A stretch of 64,000 nucleotides of DNA, taken from contig JAGYYJ010000566.1 in the NCBI GenBank assembly GCA_019671005.1, positions 1 to 64,000 on the forward strand. Direction: 5' to 3'. Numbering within the stretch: the stretch's first letter is position 1; each line of letters begins with the position of its first letter. Below the pieces are notes generated by a model. That model was given only the letters and a program-made list of their open reading frames with translations. It searched no databases and had not been told where the DNA came from. Shown one piece after another: positions 33,987 through 47,500 of this stretch. A program made the position numbers and the translations under genes. The DNA is from Hibiscus mutabilis (lineage: Eukaryota > Streptophyta > Magnoliopsida > Malvales > Malvaceae).

Positions 33987-36190
33987 ATGCCGAACGTTGA
34001 ATGTCGTATGTATGAAGCGAAGTACCCTGAGGTGGATATGGCGGTGATGATACAAGTCAAAAATATCGCCGACATGGGTGCCTATGTTTCGCTCCTCGAG
34101 TACAACAACATCGAGGGCATGATCTTCTTCTCGGAGCTCTCCCGCCGCCGGATTCGTAGCGTTAGCAGTCTAATCAAGGTGGGCAGAACGGAGCCGGTGA
34201 TGGTCCTACGTGTCGATAAGGAAAAGGGTTACATTAATTTAAGTAAAAGGAGAGTTAGCGAAGAAGATATTCAAGCTTGTGAAGAAAGGTATAATAAGAG
34301 TAAACTTGTTCACTCTATTATGCGACATGTGGCCGAGACTTTGGATATTGATTTGGAGGTAATTTGTTTATTTTCTTTTTCATTTCTAAAATTGAAGACT
34401 CTTTTGATTGCTCTATGTGGTTTATGGAACTTCTAATTTTCTGAATTTGTATAAGATGAATACTTTTGGCCATGCTTTATGGGTGGTGAATTGTAAGTAA
34501 GTTTGTGGTTTTCTTGATTGATTGAGGGGAATTTTATCACTGTTTTATGGATTTTTCCTTTGAAATTTTGCTCGGTGGATTTGATGCCAAATGAGAATAA
34601 TGGTGCTTTCCAATTGTTTTCTGATTTAATGTTCATGAGGTGAATGCGTGTTTTTTTTAACCGAAATATGATAATCAAAAGGCAAATTGGCTGCTTTCCT
34701 TGTAAAAGCTTTACTTTTTGTCCAAAATATCATAATTTTTGCTCACTTTTAGATTAAGGTAATAGGTTTGTCAGTGAAAATTCATGGATTAAGGTAAAGA
34801 TACCATGCTAATTATCTATAGATATAACCACTGCCAGTATTGGAAGTAATTTCTGTCATCAGCTGATCAGCATTCAACTGACTGATGCTAACTATTTGTG
34901 ACAGGTTTTGTACATTAAAATTGGTTGGCCTCTATACCGGAAATATGGTGAGTCTGCTGTTTTTGATATGTTCTATATTTTACACACTGTTATCATGGCC
35001 TTGATATTTATGTTTGCAGGCATTCAAAATCATTGTGACTGATCCTGACTCAGTCTTGAACACCCTTACCTGCGAAGTCAAAAAATCTGGCCCAGATGGA
35101 CAGGAGGTAAACTTTTTATTTGTAAGATTCATGGATCATTATTTCTTCAGTTGGTTTGAGTCTCTAACCATTTCTTTCTTTAGGTGACTGAGGTTGTTCC
35201 TGCTGTAACTGAGGAAGTCTAAGATGCTTTGGTAAAAAACATCCGGAGGAGAATGACTCTGCAACCTCTGAAGATTCGGGCTGACATTGAAATGAAATGT
35301 TTCCAGTTTGATGGTGTTCTTCACTTTAAGGTATTATTTGCAGAAACTCTATTTTTCTCTGATTTGTTTGTTGGTTACATATATTGTTTTTTGAATTTGC
35401 AGGAGGCCATGCGCAAAGCTGAGGCTGCTGGGAATGATGATTGCCCTGTTAAAATCAAGCTTGTTGCTCCTCCACTCTATGTTCTTACCACTCAAACCCT
35501 TGATAAGGTTAGCTTAATGTCTCTTTTCATCCGTATGCAGTGAATTATTTTACTTTGTCTTTGAAGTTATAATCCACAGCGTTTAGTTCTGAAATCTGAA
35601 AGCATTTGCAATGAATTATCTTCTGTTAACCCTGTTGATTCCAATCTGGGATTTTGTCTCCTGTTGGAGTTACCATTTTCGCTTCTCCATGCCAAATTCA
35701 TCTGCTGATGTTGCCATTGCATGCACGTCTGTCTAACTTTTTTCTTCCTTTCTAAATTATGTAATTCTTTTTTGTGTATTGTTCAGGAGCAAGGCATAGC
35801 CATTCTCACTAAAGCAATTACAGCTTGCACCGAAGTAATAGAGTATCACAAGGGAAAACTTGTTGTCAAGGAACAACCTAGAGCAGTGAGCATCCATCTT
35901 ATCTCATATTTGTCCTTTAATTCAGTGTTAATGTTCTTGCTACGGAGATTCTCAGCACAGATTCATTATTTTCATTGGTCTTTGTTCCATTATTTGAAAT
36001 TTTTAATCTCTCTCCGAAGTGTCTCACATGTTGGATTGATTTTTAGGTGAGCGAACGAGATGATAAATTGCTTGCTGAGCACATGGCTAAGTTGCGTAAT
36101 GAAAATGAAGAGGTAAGTGGCGATGAAGAGGAAGACACAGGCATGGGCGAAGTTGATGTTGAAAATGCAGGTCATGGAATAATGGAATGA
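33987..36190 (+). pseudogene. eIF2-alpha, intron-containing, disabled
   Basis: Translation initiation factor 2 alpha controls delivery of Met-tRNAi and is inhibited by phosphorylation at the SELSRRRIRS serine, present here in exon 1. Segments: 33987-34358, 34905-34947, 35020-35106, 35184-35330, 35403-35507, 35787-35885, 36047-36190. Exon 1 encodes the S1-like domain (MIQVKNIADMGAYVSLLEY). The end is the acidic tail (DTGMGEVDVENAG). Two lesions: exon 2 ends at KYG because the following conserved codons are lost, so it joins exon 3 out of frame; and exon 4 has an in-frame TAA at 35220-35222 (EEV-stop-DAL). Introns are kept, so it arose by DNA duplication and not retroposition. The other exons are well conserved, which suggests recent loss. 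Exon 1 alone could encode a truncated S1 protein. Confidence 0.9.
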
Positions 36191-38501
36191 TGCTGCTGCT
36201 GCAGCGATAATGAACATGATAGTCACCCTTTTTTTGCCCAAAACCTTTTTCCTTGCCCCCACCCCTTTTCAGGCAGTTGAAAACCTCTTTAAAAAGTATT
36301 CCCATGTTGAGTTGTTTTGCTACACTATTCGATTTTAATGGAGAGTATACAGATGTATTACCTATTGATTCAAATATTGAAAATCTTGGAAGGCGGACTC
36401 CTTCAATTCCTCGGGTTCCTGTGTGTGAGTTTCTTGGAGCCCATTGCCAATTAAGCAATCACTACTCGGTCCATATTCAAGCCTAATTGCTAGTACACAA
36501 CTCTTGAAAGCGAAAAAGGCAACTGGGACTGGTCCATAAACCATCTAACCAAATGGGATATGTAGGTCAATTTAAGAATGGGGCTGCCTACAGATTGTAG
36601 TGAAACGAATGGACCACAAGCTGGGAAGAGTAAATACGTAGGGCCTACAGAACCTATTGTCCGGTCATTTTCAGTGTTCATTAGGGTAAGACTGAATACC
36701 CATTTCCCACATGGGAGGGTGTCCCATAAACATGCAGAGTTTGATTGATTACACCTGTAAATATAAACCTTACAAGAATGGACTTCTGAAACAGTAAAGA
36801 GGAGACATAGGCAGAGGCTGAACCTGCCATTGTCCTTGGTCTTTAGGATTTGGCCTTATCAGCATTATCACTGGTTTACACCTCTCAATAACCTCAATCA
36901 AAGCCTTCAGCTCAGCATTATCATCAGCTCTTTCTAGTCCACTTAAGCAAACAAGCTTGCGGAGTAAGTGATTTCCAAGTATTAAAAGTCAAAACCATAA
37001 TTAACAAGCAATTCATTCATTTTGTTTGCTTTCCAATCTTTTGTCATCAACCTAAACTAGGGGCATGAGACTAGTTGTCCACGTCAAAAGTTGAATGACT
37101 CATGCCCATATACGGAGCTAAGACTAACTATTAGGATGATAAAATTATTAAACTTAAAAATATAAGGATCTATTAAGTATTTAAACTTCAAATTGAGTGG
37201 TAATGTCTATTTTATCTAATATTCAAATTTATAAAAAATTAAATTATCATTAGATTAAAAAATTAAATATTTTTAGAGAATTTTATTAAAAATGTATAAA
37301 AAATTTAATATTTAATATAAATTTTTAAAAATTTTAAAATATCAAATTAAAATTTTCCAAAAAAATTTAAAAAGTTTATTGTGAATATTTCAAATTATTG
37401 GGGTCAATCTCCTTTGGACCCTCACACTGGTCATGCCCCTAATGTAGTCCTTTGAATGAGTGAGAGTTAAGACATACCCGTATTATCACGAATATAAATT
37501 ATTAAAAAAATATATTTTTTTTTGAAAAAAACGAAGATCCAATAGTGCGCCACCACTTGACACATCTCACAAGTGGGGAAAAAAAAGAGATAATAAACAA
37601 ATACTACGAAAAAGGTGAAAAAGACCCAAAACCCCACACCCGAACAAGGATCAGCCACGTGAAACCCAGTCCGATAATAATCACTCCAACTCCAAGGAAC
37701 AACGTGACGAACTCCCATTGGATATACCCCTATAATCGTACGGACAGATGCAGACGTGTTTCCTACCTTGTACGGACCCACAGGTATAGAGAGAACTTTT
37801 TAATGGTGTCCGGTGGAGTGTGCAATATCTTCATGCAACCGACAGAAATGTCGCGTGTCCTTTACTTTCACCTCACAGGCTGGTTGTTGCTCCTTTCGGT
37901 GGATACCGGACGCGGAGGTTGTCGGTTAAACCCAACAGGTGTCGTGTGTTCAGGCTATGAGCACACATCTTCGGTGCATCCGTCTCGCTCTTTCGTGGTG
38001 GAATCACTCACACATGTTTTGGCATTTATTCCTTGTTTTTCTTTTTTGGGAGGTGCCTGTTTTTTCGTCTTCAATTTTACCAAAAGAAGAAAGGGATTAG
38101 GTTCTTGTTCTTCACTTCCATAGACTTTGCATATTATGTTATTCATTTACTACTAAAATATAGAGCTTGCTTGAGTGGGTGATTGGTCAAGTCAAGCCAT
38201 TTCTCACCTGCAAAATCTAGGGTTTCTGTTAGATTTTTCATTTCCAAGAAAAAATTTTCTAAAAAGTTTCCCAGATTTGAGTAGATTTTTTTCAGTCATA
38301 ATCCTTTTCTATATTTAGAAACCTTTTCATTTCCAATCTGGGTATTTTGGTTGTCGACGACAAAAATCATTTTGAGTTCAGACAAATTATAAATAGTATA
38401 TTTCAATTTTCAACCACAATTTATTTTCTTTAAAAAAAAGAAATCTGGGTTTGTGCTTATAGGAGGAACTCATCATTTTTCCTTTTGGCTTGTAGGAGAA
38501 A
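36191..38501. other. Spacer between eIF2-alpha and MADS-box gene
   Basis: Contains the eIF2-alpha 3' UTR, a MITE-like element (37059-37440) and the MADS promoter. A CTTGTAG acceptor just before the MADS start codon (38489-38495) suggests a 5' UTR intron, as in SOC1-like genes; the donor was not fixed. A 192-codon frame at 37545-38123 has no domain and is not called. Confidence 0.45.
37059..37440. mobile_element. MITE-like element
   Basis: AGGGGCATGA at 37059 and TCATGCCCCT ending at 37440 form a perfect 10-bp inverted repeat around an AT-rich interior. No clear target duplication was found. Confidence 0.5.
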
Positions 38502-41500
38502 ATGGTGAGACGGAAAACCCAGATGAAGAGAATAGAAAATGCAACAAGCAGACAAGTAACCTTCTCAAAGAGAAGAAATGGACTGCTTAAAAAGGCTTTT
38601 GAGCTGTCAGTTCTCTGCGATGCTGAAGTTGCACTCATCATCTTCTCTCCCAGGGGGAAGTTATATGAGTTTTCTAGTTCCAGGTGCGGAAATTTCTCAT
38701 CATCTTTGCATCTTGCTCTTGACTTTTCAGTTTATGCTATATATTCCGCAGGTTTCTGAGATTGATTTGTTTTTTGCTAATTAAATCTGGGAAGATATTA
38801 GTAATTGTACTCTATATAGTTGGTATTATTACTGCAGGTAAGTACTAGGAGTCATTGATGATCGAAGGCTTTATTTCTACTTTTCTGGTCTCTTTAGAAT
38901 CAAATCTTAGGAGTTGATTTCGTGATCTGTTGGGTTTCCTTGTTTATGCCTTGCAGATTTCTGATTAGGGTTTAGTTTCCCGGGTAAATATATACTGAGA
39001 TTATTAGTCACCAAAGCTTGGGAGTTGAGTCATTTGTAGCAGGCTTACCTTTACTTAACTATGCAATGATTTTATGAGAAAATTTCTTGTTCATTCTGGC
39101 TACAAAATCTTGGTTTATGTTCAAATCTGCTATACATAAACTAAACAGGTGATAGAAAGGTGAAAAAAGTTTCAATTATTTTGAACTAAAAAAAATTAAA
39201 TTAGTAAATTGGAACTGGAACCTGTTTGTTGTGTTGGCTGGGGCCTCTGGGCAAGAGCTGAGTTTTGTACTTGGGCACTGTCTGCTTGTTTATGTTTTCT
39301 TCTTTTTCACGTACATATATGGAATATGGTGTTATACTACCGGGACGATAATGACGAGACAAGTAAATAAGCGCAAACACAGAAAAGAAAAATAACACCA
39401 AGAATTTATGTGGAAAACCCAAAAGGAAAAAACCACGGGCAGAGGATGAGAATTTTCACTGTAATAGAGAAAGAGATTACAACTGATTTATGATGTTTTG
39501 TCTAAATCCCTAAACCCTAGTATCTATTTATAGGGATAGATTCCTTGTTTACAGAGGAAACTTGCATAGAAACAAATTATACTCAAACTGATTTTTCTAC
39601 CTTAAATTAATATAAAGTAAATAAGATCTACTAAAAGTAAGATTCTTACTTTAAACCAAATCCCGAAAGAATTTGGATCACAATTCTAACAATCTTCACC
39701 TTGAGACAAATTCCTGTCGAACAATATCTCTACCTCTTCCACGAAACCCCTTCAAGTGGTAGTCTTCAGCAATGAACACTGATCGAATCCAAGCCTTGCC
39801 CAAGCTCGGATGTACAAGATAATTTAGTCTTCAGGTTGGTAAGATCAACATTAGTGCCAACTTTGCTCACAACTATATCACCACGAGCAATAACACGACC
39901 CCAATCATCAATGGCACTACTACCTTTCTCATTATTTATCTTTTAAGCAAATCGAACTCTCTTAAGCTTCTCAAATACGTTATACCCACAAAATTCAACT
40001 TTATTCTTCTTTTCAAATTCGTTATACCAATGGAATCGAACTCTTTTCTGCCTACCAGAACCATTATGCCCACAGTTGTTATGTTCAACACAAAATCCTC
40101 TTTTACTTGATTTAGTCAAGACGCCTTCACAAATAACATCGTCATTTGACACGCAGGAGGAAACAATGGATGCATCACCTAAAATAGTTGAACCTTGCAG
40201 AACATAAAAATTGGCAGCTCTTTTATACCCTTTCATCACAACGAAAGCGACCTTGCAAATTTTCATAGCTCCACCTTCATTGGAGTATCTATACCTTTTG
40301 AATCCAGAGTTCCTAAGAAATCATATTTCTTCTTAAATCTGGAACATGCCTTACATTACCAAGTGTTCGAACAATCACATCGAACATCTTAATCTTGATT
40401 GTGCCAATACCTGCAACTTTACAAGAGACATTATTTCCCAATAAGACAACACCTGTAGACACAAGTTTATATGTTGCAAACCAATCCCGATTTGGACTCA
40501 TATGAAAACTACTACCAGAGTCAAGAATCCACTCCTCACTCGCTATAGAGTCTTCGCCGGAAGCAACTAAAAGTTCACCATCATTATACTCCTCTGTAAT
40601 ATCAGCTTCATCTTCACCGAAATTTTGATTCTCAGATTTCCTCTTTATCTAATTCTGTAATCTGTAACACTCAGATTTAATATGACATTTCTTTTTGCAG
40701 AAATAACATGTTTTACCTCAATTTGACGACTTGAACCTGCCTCTATTTTGACTGCCGAAATTACGATCATCTTTTTCTTCCGCGATATGAACTAGTTGAT
40801 CCATGCACCATGAGACCCTCTGCTTGGAACTCGGAGCCGGTAAGATATTGCATCTTGTCCTGTGAATTCAAATTATCATATACCTCTTCAAGAGTATGGG
40901 TATCACGGTTGTGTAGGAGGGTGCTAGACGAATATGAAGCGAGCAATAAGCAAAGTAAAATCAAACATAAGTCTTCCTCATTGTACTTTACCTCTATCGT
41001 TTCCAAATCTGAGATGATCTCCTTGAAATCGGTTAGGTGGTCGTCAAGACACGAACCTTCTGCTAACTTGTGGGAGTATAGGCGTTGCTTCAAGAGTAAC
41101 TTGCCGGTCAAAGTTTTCTTCATGCAAATTTGTTCCAATTTTGCCCATAAGTCGACAACTGTCTTCTCTTTGTGAACATCCTGCAAAATACTGTTTGATA
41201 AGTGCAAACGGATCTGGGAAGCAGCTTTCCTATCCTTGCGGTGCTTCTCTGTATCCGACCATTCTTTTGGCATATTATCAAACCCATCTAATGCATCATC
41301 TAAATCCATCTGAACAAGAACATCTCGAACCTTCATCTGCCATAGCAAAAACCTGACGTTGCGATCCAGCAGCGGAATTTCATACTTCACTGTCGTCATT
41401 ATCCTGAGTAACCTTAAAAGCTCTGATGCCAATTTGTTATACTACCAGGACGATAATGGCGAGACAAGTAAATAAGCGCAAACGCAAAAAAAAATAACAC

Positions 41501-44500
41501 CAAGAATTTATGCGGAAAACCCAAAAGGAAAAAATCACGGGCAGATGATGAAAACTTTCACTATGATGGGGAGAAAGAGAATACAACTGATTTATGATGT
41601 TCTGTCTAAACCCCTAATCCCTAATATCTATTTATAAGGACAGATTCATTGTTTACAGAGGAAACTTGCATAGAAACAAATTCTACTCAAACTGAGTTTC
41701 CTACATTTAATTAATATAAAGTAAACAAGATTAGGAGAAAAAGAGTACAACTGATTTATGATGTTCTGTCTAAACCCCTAATCCCTAGTATCTATTTATA
41801 AGGACAGATTCATTGTTTACAGAGGAAACTTGCATAGAAACAAATTCTACTCAAACTGAGTTTCCTACATTTAATTAATATAAAGTAAACAAGATTGGGA
41901 GAAAGAGAGTACAACTGATTTATGATGTTCTGTCTAAACCCCTAATCCCTAGTATCTATTTATAAGGACAGATTCATTGTTTACAGAGGAAACTTGCATA
42001 GAAACAAATTATACTCAAACTGAGTTTCCTACATTTAATTAATATAAAGTAAACAAGATCTACTAAAAGTAAGATTCTTACTTTAAACCAAATCCCAAAA
42101 GAATTTGGATTTACATTTAATTAATATAAAGTAAACAAGATCTACCAAAAGTATGATTCTTACTTTAAACCAAATCCCAAAAGAATTTGGATCACAATTC
42201 TAACATATAGAATAGATTACAGTGCTGGATAAGTGATTTGCTTTTTCCAAGGTAACCTCCACCATCTTGTTTTTTTGTTGATGTGAATCGTGTTTGTTCA
42301 AGGACGTGATGATTAAAAATTGTTCTGAAAAGTTACTCATCTGTGGAATATTTTATAATCTCAAGGGTTGTTTAGATTCAACTTCGGGTTTTGGATGTAG
42401 GTCCATATAATTTTGGTGGGTCGTTCCGAGTTTTCGTTTTTCTTGAAATACATATCCGACGCTCCATCACAGTGCTGTGACTTTAGATAAATTAACCATA
42501 CCTATATTGAATACATACTTGTATTTAACGCTTACATCCAGTTCCGAGTAACTTAATTTGAAGTATTAAATTGTGATTGAAGGTAACTACATTTTTCAAA
42601 CTAGCTAAGATTTAGTTGAGCTACGAGTTTAATTTGTTCAATGCATTAGCATTTTACTGGTTAGATTTACCTTAATTTGAATTTGAGAGAATTAATTTGT
42701 TCTTTCATGTTTAGAAGTACTATTCGAAATTTACACGAATGGAAACTTTCCGTAGACAATGGAAATAAGTAGATGTTTTTGGTTCCATGCTGAAAGCTTC
42801 AAGCATTTCCACATGCTTTTGTAACATTTATAGACAATCAATAGATTACTTAATTTCTAACGTTTAACAGGCATACATTCAGTGGCAGAACCAAGTTTTT
42901 TATATAGTGAGGTCAGAGTAGAGTATGAGGTATGGGGATTCTCATACCCCTACAATATAAATATTGTTGACCTATATCCCACAAATCAAGTGGGGTCAAT
43001 TCTAACATTTTTTATGAAAATTTTTATACTAATTCCTTGAAAATCCCATTTAACTATTCAAAAATCTCATGACACAACAAATCAAGTGGGGTCAATTGAC
43101 CCCTAATCAATATGTGGCTTCGCCACTACATGCATTATATCGATATGTGAACATGTAATGAAATTTTAAGCTGGATAAGAAAATGTTTGATTACTTTTGG
43201 TAATGAGATTACTCTTTATTTATATCACTCGGCATATTGTTAGTGATGTTAAATTTTATTGTTTGATTATTAGAATGTAAGATTCTTTTATTTGGTTGAG
43301 AGACATAAAATAACATAAAAATATTTTTCGTTAAATTGCCATTAGTCGTAAATAAAGTTGAAAAAGTGATGATATTAAGCTAAGGGTGAAACTGATTATG
43401 AAAATAAAAAAATGAAGATTAAGGTAGTACTAATAATATACAAAATTTGGAGTAAATCTTTTCAACTAATATATAATTAGATTTGCAAAAAAAAAAACTC
43501 TAACTAATTGTGTTGCTTATACTTGGCTACGGGTATCAAGTGTTGGTACGTGTTTATGTGATTGACTCGTGAATTGTGTCACGGGGCTAGATTTTGACTC
43601 TAGCTGATCCGTGCGGCCTTAGACGCCTTCGACGCAAATCAGTCGATTCCTACGCCTAAGTCAGCCTTCAACCAGCCTTGTGAGTACTCCTTTCGACAAG
43701 CGGCCGACCAAAGACTCGGTCTCGATGGATCTCGTCACTGACACCACTTGTGTCGCGGGGCTATACCTTTGCCAGACGAATCGTGCCGGACCTTAGTCGC
43801 TTTCTCGGTTGAAACGTCGACTAAGTCACCCTGAAGTACCTTGACACGGTCTTAGGTGAAGATCTCTCGACAAACACCTAACTCAACCGGGATTCTCGCT
43901 CGGAAGATCGAACACTCCTCGAAGCCCTCGAGCGAAAGATCGTTCTAGCGAAAGCTAATCAAAGAACAACAGAAAGATATTGGCGGCTAGAACAACGAAG
44001 AACACTCAAGAACAACAAGAGAACAATAGAAAGAGTTTTAGAGTAAATGCTTCTTGTATTACTCAAGTGAAGTGAATGAATGAATGAAGTGATTTACAAG
44101 TGAGGAGGAGCCTCTATTTATAGTTGAACTCCCTACATCCAACGGCTCAGTTTAAATTACATCGACGGTCAAGATTGATCTTATCTTATCTTATCGATCA
44201 AATCTCAAATTCAAATCTCTAATTATCACAAACATTATCTATACATTATATTCAAATAAATGGATAATGCTTTGACCAATTTACCCTCCCGAATCCTCCA
44301 TGGATTTGGCTAAGTCTTGTGGGCTTGCGGGCTCTTTAGCATTCTTCAAGTGCCGGGCCAAGTGTGATGGTCTTGGCAAGCCCGTTCCACACGCGCAAAC
44401 TCTCTTTGGCTGATTCTTGCGCCAATGCCTCGGTCCCAAAGGTATGGTCCTCGCCATTCTCGAGTGTTGGGCCACATTTGACATGCCGTTGCATTGCGCA

Positions 44501-47500
44501 CAACCTCCTATTTGTTGCTCGCGCGCTAATGTCTCGGTCCAAAAGTTTGGTCCGTGACAATCTCCCCACTTGACTTAGCGGCGCCCTCGTCGGCTGCACT
44601 CAACGATCTGGGCGGGGTCAACTTGATTACTCGTCGATGCCTCGGCCGTGCAATTCCCCCATATGAACTGCTCGCCTCGCCTCAAAGCTGTCGTTGAACA
44701 TCGCGTGCTAACACGCCTCTTGACATCTCCCTTGTAGGAGCACTCTCCCACAAATTCGATTTACCTCGACTCGGACCCACTTGGTCTGCGGCAAAGACTT
44801 GGAAGTTGTCACAACATTGAACACAGGTGAACTCTCGAGTTAAGTCGACAACTCGGCTTGCCCCTTTGAACTACGAAAGGTCTCTTCCAATCTTCTTTTC
44901 CCCAAGATGAAGACTAGGTCGTACTTGACCTCGCTCATCAACAACGGCAAATCAAAACCAAAAACACTAGGAATGTGTTTGAGATGTACCTTTTCCTCGG
45001 TCACATTTACTCTAAAATGGGTCAGCCCTTCTTTCTCCTTGAAGTCTGGCCCCCTCTGCATTGAACCTTCTTCATCGAAGTTCTTTGCTTGCATCGGCAC
45101 TTTCGCCACAAAGTCCGTTGCGTTACTCTGCATCGGCACTTCTTCCCTGAAGTCCGTTGCATCTGGTTGCACCCGCCCTTCTGACTTGAAGTTTGGTGCT
45201 CTCTTGCATCGATCCTTCTTCCTTGAAGTTCGGTGCTTTCTCTTGCGTCGACACTTCCTCCTTGAAGTTCGTCGCTCGTTTCCCACCTTACTATTTGGTG
45301 GTGTCTCCACGGTTACTATGTCCCCTAACGGCTTGGCCCCCTTCGACTCTACAATGGTCTCAAAAGCGATGCTCTTACCCCGAACATCCTCGGCAAGCTC
45401 CTCCGTAGCCTTCTCGGACATGGTTACCCCTTTCTGCTTTCGGTCCCCCTTGGCCTTGGCAGAACTCGACATTATCGGATCAAGCGATATAGCCTCGCTC
45501 TCTTCTGGCTCACCCAACTCCTTGGATGGCTTGACTCGATCCAGGCAATCTCGCAATTTGTGAGGCCCCTTACACTGGTAACACTCTAGTTGCTTCAACT
45601 TGCGTCGGCACTTCTTCCTCGAAGTCCTTCGCTTCTTTCCCACCTTGCCCATAGGTGGCATCTTATGAGTTGCTATGTCCTCGGCGGCTCAGCCCCGCCC
45701 GACCGACATCTTGGTCTCAAAAGCGATGCTCTTTCCCGAACATCCTCGGCAAGCTCTTTCCCAGCCTTCCCGGACATCTTCAACCCATTCTCGCTCATGG
45801 TCTCCGCTTACCTTGGCGAGAACTAGATAACTTCGGAACCAAGTTTCACGGGCTTTTTACTCTTGGCCTTGTCTGTCCCTCGGACCACTTGGCTCAAAGC
45901 GGGCATCTCCGCAACTTATGAGGGTCCCACGCCGGTAACACCTCAATTGCCTCGTCTTTACCCTCGGCTTGACGACTTCCTCACTTGCTATCGCACCAAG
46001 TCTCATCGCCATTTGGACTACTTTGGCACTCGTAGTCGAACCACGGCTCTCTCCCTTTTCTTGGCGGCATTGACACTCACAATCGCCCCAAGTCTCATCG
46101 CCTGGCTGGACTACTTTGGTACTCGTAGTCGAACCACGGCTCTCACTTCGCTTGGCGGCATTGACACTCGCAATCGCCCCAAGTCTCGCTACTTCTCCCT
46201 TTGACTCGTCTGCTTTGTCTTCACCATGGCGGCTAGGCGGTTCTTCTCGGGACATCCCCTTATCAAATGAGGACCATTACAAAAGTAGCACTTCAACTTC
46301 TTGCTCCCCTTCTTTTCTGTACGGACTTAGCCTCACCATTCCCCTTGTCTCTCGGCTGGGCTGGTTGACTCAACACTCGCTTTGCTTGCATCCTGCGGGC
46401 TCGGTCGGAGGTTCGGCAACAACGAAAGCCTCACGAAAGTCTCTGGGCATCTCCTTGCTCTCTCTGCGAGCTTCACCCCGGTCTAAATCCTCTAAGAAGG
46501 TCTTGGCGCATCACATTCGCTCATTGCCGTCTTGCAGGCTGAGCAGACTCCCTCTTGAGCTCATCCACTTCTTTTTCGCAAAGCTTCTATCTCGGCTTCA
46601 CTCGCATTACTCCCTCGAGCAGTCACCAACTTGTTGAGAACTTCTCGTGTCTCGTCCTTGAACGGTCATCTATGGACTCTACCTCGTCAAGGCGGGACTC
46701 GAAAACACCTTGGGTCCTTGGCCTCCTCCTCGGATTTCTCAAGTCTACAAACCCTCTTTCCCAACGACTCCAATTCCACCTTCATTGCCTCCACTGCATC
46801 TTGAAGGGAATCATCTTGTTGGTCCAACTTCTCGTACACTGAGTTGAGAACTTCTTGGATCTCCTTCGCGGTTTCCTCCTTGGAAGAACTCTCCGCTTTT
46901 TGCAAATCCACCATCTTGGCTTCACAAGCACAACTCTCTCGAACTACCTCCAATTCGTTGAGGATGCGTTGCGTCTCGTCATTGAACTTGCCCTCCATGG
47001 ACTCTAACTTTTCAAGACGTGACTCCACAACACTCCGGGTCTTTTTGGCCTCATCTCTTAGAGTTTCCACTGCAGCCTCTAAGGAATCGCCACGCTTAGA
47101 CACCTTCACATCCAATTCATTAAGAGCCAATTGAACATCCTCCCGGATCCCTTCTCTGAGACTCTAACATCTCAATATCCAACGAACCCGACTTCTCAAG
47201 GTTTCATGACTCTAGCTCTTCAAACACCACCTCGGCCTCCTTCTTGAAGTCCAAGAGTTTATCGACCCAAGCCTCCACAATTTGTTATGAATTCAAGATT
47301 CGAGTGTACCTTATTTTCAAGGCGGTTTGCTCCTCTCGTCAAATTCGTTCGGTGTCTTTCTTACATCGTCCATTGTCGGTGTCTTCTTCTTGGTGCCATC
47401 TCAATCACCACTTTGCCACGAACTAGTCTAATCACGATCACCCGACTAACTCGAACACAAACCACCACCACGCTTATCCGCAACTACAAGTGGAACTCAC

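Larger units (their letters stand above)
39330..42205 (-). mobile_element. Copia-type element, gag-protease only, in MADS intron 1
   Basis: LTRs at 39330-39691 (3') and 41435-42205 (5'), both with TGTTAGAAT...ATAACA ends on the minus strand. It has a primer site (TTGGCATCAGAGC, 41422-41434) and a purine tract CAAGGTGAAGAT beside the 3' LTR. The flanks TATGG (39325-39329) and TATAG (42206-42210) form a 5-bp duplication with one mismatch. The interior holds only gag and the protease/pre-integrase start; IN, RT and RNase H are missing, so it must rely on other elements. It lies antisense to the MADS gene. Confidence 0.88.

Noticed and set aside
37545..38123. 192-codon open frame on the plus strand upstream of the MADS gene
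   Set aside because: No recognisable domain, low-complexity AT-rich start, lies in the expected promoter/5' UTR region; likely chance.
44907..46637. Long plus-strand Ser/Leu-rich frames in the gag-only element
   Set aside because: They mirror the Lys/Glu/Arg-rich gag on the other strand and have no independent signal.
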